Source: Brachypodius melanocephalos (lineage: Eukaryota; Chordata; Aves; Passeriformes; Pycnonotidae). Taken from it: 64,000 bases of DNA. The stretch is from positions 716,686-780,685 of the forward strand of contig VZSR01002741.1 in the NCBI GenBank assembly GCA_013398615.1. The letters are read 5' to 3'. The position numbers and the translations under genes are program-made. Shown here piece by piece: positions 58,996 through 64,000 of this stretch (its first letter is position 1; each line of letters begins with the position of its first letter). The notes under the pieces are model-generated. The model ran no database searches and was not told the origin of the DNA. It worked only from the letters and a program-made list of their open reading frames with translations.

Positions 58996-61900
58996 TTCCT
59001 CGGTGTTTGCACATCTGAGGCTGGAGGGCAGAGGGCGGGGACAGTCTTTAAATGGGAGATGGAGACAGAGCCACGAGGTGCCTGCCCGAAAGGGCTGCGG
59101 GATCCAGTGCTGCAGGACGGGCTCTGGGACAGCCGGGCCCAATGGAGAGCAGTGTGTGTCACTACAGCCGTGTCTGTCCTGACACCTCGGAGTGCCCAGC
59201 ACACATTCCCTGCTCCCGACAGCTCCCTGACAGCTGAGCATCGCCCTGGGCACCAGAGGCAGCACGGGGGGATGAGGACAGCTCCCACTGCAAAGCAGCG
59301 ACACTCCATTGAGCCCAGGCATCTCAGCCTGCATTTGCTGGGGAGTTTATGAGTGTCATTGTTGCCAACATTTCTTTCTGCTTTAAAAAAAATGAGTTCC
59401 TGACACTGAAGAGCAAATATGTGCCAGGGGCAATTAGCAAACACACTGGACAACCTCAGTTCCTGTCAAGACACTTCCACCCAGCCCTGCCAGGAGAGTT
59501 ATTACCTCCTGTCTCAGGAAAGCCCATTCTTGTCTCTGAGCATGGTGTCCTTGCCCTTGGGTCCTCAGCCAGTGGTTTCTTGCTGTCTTGACTGAGAAGT
59601 CAGGGCCCTGTGCCAGAAATTTGGAAGGACCTCTGGAAGCCTGGATATTCTGACAGCATTCCAGCTGTATCAGCACCTTCCAGAAGTGGGGTGACAAAGG
59701 AGTAAGCAGCTCGGGGGCTGGACTGATACCACCCCATGTTTCTTACCTGATCCCTGCAAACCCTGGTCAGATCCCAGACAGGGCAGAGCTGCAGCCAGGT
59801 CAGGACAAACCGTTTGGATGTCTGAACACATTGTTTGGGAAACACAGGGACGGCACCTGTACCTGTTCCTGTGGGATGGCTAGAGCAGTCAGTGCAGGTG
59901 AGGATGCCTGTGCAGATGTTGACTAACAGCTGGACTTGTGGCATTCCCATCAGTCCAGGTGCCTCTCCCAAGTATTTCAGCTACAGGAGCTCCTTATGTG
60001 CCTGTGCTGGTCCTTCCTTGGCTGTCTCTACCCCTTTCAGTTCTCAGTTGATGTAACTTTTCTTAAGATTAATGCTTCAGTGTTCTCAGCTCAGGCTGAA
60101 TCCTTCCATTTAACATGGGAAGAGGGAACATTACCTCCTAGACTAAAAGCCAGGAGATCCAGCTCCTGACATGGCCAGCTCTTGCAGGAATATCCATAAA
60201 CAGCATCACTGAAGCCCTTGCAGGCAGGAGGGCATCCCCCAGAGCAGGCAGCAGCAGCGTTTCAGCTCCAGTAGCTCCATTCTGGGCACCTCTGACATCC
60301 CACAGCAAAGATCCACCTTGGCTACACCTCCCTGGGTGCTTTCCACTGCATCTTGGGGCAACCCAGGGAGAGATCTGTACCTCCAAACCTCATGGACAGA
60401 TGGGGAGGAGGGGAAGGGCCACCAGAGGCTGATGGGTGGACACATCTCCATGCCCTTGATCAGCACTGGGATATTCCAGGAGCGTAGGAAACGCTCGCCC
60501 ACTGGCTGAGACAGACGGGAACTGTGGGCTGAGGACAGTATTTCCATTTCTGAAGGGAAGAGGCAACAAAGGATGGAAAGGAGGCACTTTGGGAGACACA
60601 AGGAAATTCAGCAGATGGAATGTATGATGTCCATTGAGGAGGAGGGCACCTGATTAGAGAAAGCTGAACATGGCAGGAACAGAGCAGGAGTCAATCCCAG
60701 GACAAGCAGTGACAAAACTCACTGCTGAGATTTCTGGCATGTGTGCCTCTTTTTTCTGCTTTCAGGGCCAACACCTGCTGTGGGAGAGCCCCAAAGCCTG
60801 ACACAAGAGCAGGGTGGCTCCAACCCTGCTCCCACTGCTCAAGGCTTTGGTGGCAGGTGAGCCAATGCCTCAGAAGCCAGAAAAGGAAACGCAGAAGCAG
60901 AGTCAAGTTTGCTCTGGCACATGAGAGCTGCAGGACCAGCTACACACTGCCAGACTTCTCTCAGCTCACCAGCCTCATTGCACAGATGTGTCCAGGAACC
61001 ACCACAGCTGGGCTCAGCTCTGGGAACCAGCTGCTTCCCATGCACTGGCTGCTCGCCACCGCCTTGCCCAGGGCTCGGGGAACTGTGAATCTGGGCTGTG
61101 GAGCTGCTGCAGAGGAGCTGAGCTGTCTCAAGTCTTTGGCAGGGCCACCTGACCTCTGGCATTTTCCAGCAACTTTTCTCTGCTGAGGAAGACCAGCTCC
61201 AGCCCTGCCAGACACTGAAGGGCTCCACAGAGAGCACCTGGTCCAGCCTTGCAGACGGGTTCAAACACACACAGTGTGGCATCAGCTGGTGAATCAAAAA
61301 GCCAGATGGGATAGGGGCAGTGGTACCAGGCCACATCATGGCCACAAACTTACCCATCACAACCCCAAAACAGCCACTGAGAAGTGTAAATGGGCTGGGA
61401 ATTAACCAAAGTCACAGTGTTATGACCAGCCAAGTCACAGCTGCTGGGCCAAACCATGGAGGTCCCATGGCCTTGTGGCACAGAGAAACAAACACTCATA
61501 AAACATCCTGTATCTACAGGAGCTCCTGCACTGGCACCCTCCACTTTGACCCAGCAGCTCCACACCTTCAGCGAGATGGGAAGCCCATGTTCTCCCATTC
61601 AAGGTAGAGAAACATTCCTCATTTCTCAGAGGAGATGAGTTATAAATGCAGCACCACTAATTGTTGCTACCAACCACCAAAACCACAGGAAACTACAGGA
61701 AATCTGTAAGAGCTCTTTACACATTTCCTCCAAATCTCCTACTTCAAGCCTCCTCAAAGCTTCAGCTGGAACAGAAAGATGGGAGATGCCTCGATCTGTT
61801 CTAAACCTGCTCCTCACAAACACAGCTCAGGAGCCCCAAAATCTTGGCCAGCTGTTGGGAGAGGTCACAAAAACACGGCCATGAGCTCTTTGCCAAATGT

Positions 61901-63079
61901 GTGTTCATGTTGTTGTGGCATCCACAATGACTCCATGACCTCCTGTGATATTCCTCTGATCTCTAAGAAAGCCATGCTGGATTAAACAGATATTCTGTAT
62001 TTCTTAGAAAACTAAGAAGTCTTTATCTGCCTGAGGTCTTGGAAAACTGATGAGCCACACTGCCTTGGGGTGAACAGGCAGAGGAGCTCCCTCAAATCAG
62101 GCTTTCAGTATGGACTTAGAAACTAGCACCGAGTTTTAAAAACTCCTGGTGGCATTAAGAGGAATCAGCAGATACCTGAAGAACATACACACACCCCACA
62201 CTTGCTCTCCCACCACAGACAGCGAGCAGGCACATCCATACAGCATTCCCTGACACAGCCTGTCAGCCCTGGACATGCCCCCTCTGAGGCCAAGCGTAAC
62301 TCAGACCAAGGATGCTGCCACACTGCTCACATGTCTGGGATGTAGCGTTGCAGGAATGCTTGGGAAAGCAGCAAAGAGCAGGACAGTGAGCTTTGGAGGA
62401 GAAATACCCTCAACCCAATTCCTTCTGAATTTTATAAAGCCATGCTCCCCTGACAATCCCGCCCATCAGAGCACTGTCCCACAACTTCAAATCCACCTAT
62501 ATTTTTGGGGTTTTTTTTCAGAAGAAAGGAGATGACCTGAAGACCTTCACTTTCCCAAGCAAAGCAGGAGCAACACAAGGTCCCACAGGTGACGTGCTCA
62601 GCAGCACAACACATAATTCAGTGCCAGGGCAGAACCCAACCTCTCATCAGGACTTTTAACAGAGTTTGCCATTATCCAAATGATGATGGGAACAAACCTG
62701 TCCTTCCAGCAAGCACAAGCTTCTTCCCTGGAAGGTGCCATGCTGTGGCAAGGTTCTTTTACCTAATCCACACACCAAGTAACAACTGCTTGTGTTGGTG
62801 GAGGGTTTGCAGTAACTTTCTCATGCCCACAGCTCTAACAAAGCCCCCTGCCCTCCTCTCCCCCTGCAGCTGACAGTGCTGTAGCGAGTGGAAGACAACG
62901 GGCACCGGCGTCACTGCGCAGCTGTGGGAGCCGCGCTCCGAGACCAGCCCGTGTGACACACAGCAAAACCCCTCGATTCTCAACAGCAGCTCAGCTGTGC
63001 AAACCAGGAGCAGAGGAAGCCAGGGGGGGAAAAGGTCACCCGTGCACCCCCCTCTCCCAGCTCTGTTCCCCAGGCTCAG

Positions 63080-63290
63080 TCAAGCTGTCACGGTTCCTTC
63101 TGACCTGATGGAAGGATTTGCATATGCCCTGAAGCCAGCATGACTGACAGCCCTTCCACTGTTATCCTCACTTGTGTAATTGCAGCAGCTATTCTTGTAC
63201 ACTGAAATGTCTAATCTTAGCAAGCCATGGAGCTGCTGGGTAATATGGACCAGCCGGGAATTTCCACGCAATTACTCACCATTGTTACTG
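63080..63290. promoter_or_regulatory. AT-rich flank of the microexon, possibly conserved
   Basis: This intronic sequence just downstream of the 41-bp exon (in the gene's direction) contains 'ggatttgcatatgcc' (an octamer) and AT-rich unique sequence. Very short exons often depend on conserved intronic splicing signals, so this flank may serve that purpose; this is inference. Confidence 0.25.
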
Positions 63291-63298
63291 GCACTTAC

Positions 63299-63339
63299 TT
63301 TGGCTGGTAAAAGTCCTTCTTGTCCGCTGACCCCAGGCT
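63299..63339 (-). CDS. ANKFN1: ANKFN1-family coding microexon (41 bp)
   Basis: This short exon encodes SLGSADKKDFYQP plus the first two bases of a lysine codon. It is the most upstream exon I can place. The minus strand has a pyrimidine-rich acceptor (ttttgtgtctttcag) directly before it and a strong donor (aaa|gtaagtg) after it. It enters in phase 0 and leaves two bases (AA), which the first base (G) of the 129-bp exon at 31444 completes to AAG. That gives the smooth junction YQPK-SESSLARF. I rely on splice-site strength and phase fit, because I do not recall this peptide from the family. The following intron is about 31.9 kb. A skipped exon whose length is a multiple of three cannot be excluded on either side. 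Confidence 0.65.
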
Positions 63340-64000
63340 CTGAAAGACACAAAAGACAGATGTATTTATTTTTGTAATCCTTTGCCAAGCAAGTATCACT
63401 GATGAGGATGTGTGGGGAAGCACTGAAGGCACATGTCTGTTGTTTTCCTGCCTGATGGGTCTTAGTGGGATGGCTGGACAAGACAGCTTGGACCTCCAGC
63501 CATAGGCAGAGCCTGCAGCAGCCAAAGATATAAAAATATAGAGTTAAACTAGAGGTGAGAGGATGCATTAGATCTGAACTCAATGTACTCAGGCATGTCT
63601 ATGTCTCCTGCAGAAGTGTGGTACCTTGTGTCAGGAGGGGACTCAAGTCCTTTCAAGTCTGCCCAGCTGGAAAGAGGACAAAGTGCAGGGTTTTGAGGAG
63701 GGGCTGAGCCACCACTACTGCAAAGATCCTATGGCAGGAGAGGGGCTGAGACCCAGGCCCAGAGTTCCTGTCAGGAGCAGGACAACAAAATTCTTCTGCC
63801 AAGAAAACCACATGAGGCCACAAGCACATGCAAACCTGGGAAGCAGAGAGAGCTCCGACACTCGCTCAGGCTCCCGTCCTTCCAACTCCACCCCCAGCAC
63901 GATGGAGTAGAAGTCTGAGAGCAGCACAGATGGACTGTGCCACGGTCCCCTGTGAGACCCCAGGGAGGCCAAGCCTCCCCATGGGCCCCTGGGGGGATGG
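63340..64000 (-). other. Intron upstream of the microexon, to the window end
   Basis: This is intron sequence containing the acceptor tract of the microexon at 63340-63360. A splice-flanked open segment at 63836-63914 was considered and rejected on phase. No repeat was recognised. Confidence 0.6.

Larger units (their letters stand above)
57276..63298 (-). other. 31.9 kb intron, distal part
   Basis: This is unique sequence with no recognised CR1 copy. It holds a (TGG)n run (58352-58369), a repeat-free AT-rich block at 58625-58995 and another at about 63080-63290, directly next to the microexon. No other gene is supported. Confidence 0.55.
138..63339 (-). other. ANKFN1: ANKFN1-family gene, partial (11 coding exons seen)
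   Basis: This is the span of the one supported gene, read on the minus strand and open at both ends. The eleven exons join in compatible phases into 473 codons with no stop. In order (residues counted from the first visible codon): a basic, serine-containing leader (1-124) with KQKQEKRRK; an ankyrin region (about 125-193); a charged helical linker (about 194-258); one FN3 domain (about 259-358) ending in the conserved stretch AYNMKGWGPPQ; and the start of the family's C-terminal conserved region (359-473). The order ankyrin, linker, FN3, long conserved tail is specific to ANKFN1/Nmf9/wide awake. Family knowledge: mouse loss gives vestibular and neurological defects, and the fly homolog acts in neurons and cell polarity. 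The biochemical role is not settled. The first exon, start codon, promoter and 3' end are outside the window. Whether this is ANKFN1 or its Ankfn1-like paralog is open. Confidence 0.93.

Noticed and set aside
63836..63914. Minus-strand open segment (DFYSIVLGVELEGREPERVS) with a good acceptor, considered as a further upstream exon.
   Set aside because: It would leave two bases, whereas the 41-bp microexon needs phase 0. Its donor (cccag|gtttgc) is also poor. No family similarity was recognised.
1..64000. Search for endogenous retrovirus, tRNA, snRNA, CRISPR-like arrays or other gene systems.
   Set aside because: No LTR pair, primer-binding site, gag/pol motif, RNA-gene promoter box or regularly spaced repeat array was recognised. 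The repeats seen are CR1 fragments and simple repeats.

Overview
The window is vertebrate nuclear DNA, almost certainly from a bird. It carries many CR1 LINE 3' ends in both orientations, with the usual tails of the form 'attctatgat', mixed with GC-rich unique sequence. CR1 density of this kind is typical of birds. The style of the copies would fit a songbird, but the order cannot be fixed from sequence alone. Two 100-N assembly gaps (11757-11856 and 31145-31244) show that this is a scaffolded draft.

Only one gene is well supported: a minus-strand gene of the ANKFN1 family (ankyrin repeat and fibronectin type III domain protein; Nmf9 in mouse, wide awake/banderuola in flies). I could place eleven coding exons with canonical splice sites and fully compatible phases. 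In transcription order they are 63299-63339, 31316-31444, 6648-6849, 6131-6338, 5650-5844, 5281-5394, 4600-4697, 3025-3115, 1127-1234, 791-890 and 138-270. Joined, they total 1419 nt, exactly 473 codons without a stop. They encode a basic serine-containing N-terminal segment, an ankyrin region, a charged helical linker, one complete FN3 domain, and the start of the large conserved C-terminal region. The gene runs off both ends: further 5' exons lie beyond 64000 and further 3' exons lie before position 1. The protein is clearly in the family but looks diverged from mammalian ANKFN1. It may therefore be the older 'Ankfn1-like' paralog kept by non-placental vertebrates.

Layout: 1-6850 is a compact cluster of nine exons. 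6850-31315 is one 24.5 kb intron with CR1 fragments, a 15-16 bp minisatellite, two CpG-rich blocks (about 14.6 kb and 26.2 kb) and the first assembly gap. 31145-31444 holds the second gap and the 129-bp exon. 31445-63298 is a 31.9 kb intron with more CR1 copies and several AT-rich, repeat-free blocks that look like conserved non-coding elements. 63299-63339 is a 41-bp microexon, followed by intron to the window end.

I saw no other convincing protein gene, RNA gene, retroviral provirus or CRISPR-like array. Nearly all long open frames are chance ORFs in GC-rich intron or CR1 sequence. No wholly new system is evident. The points most worth following up are the paralog identity of the gene, the intronic CpG island at 26.2 kb as a possible internal promoter, a possible poison exon at 1608-1678, and the AT-rich candidate enhancers.
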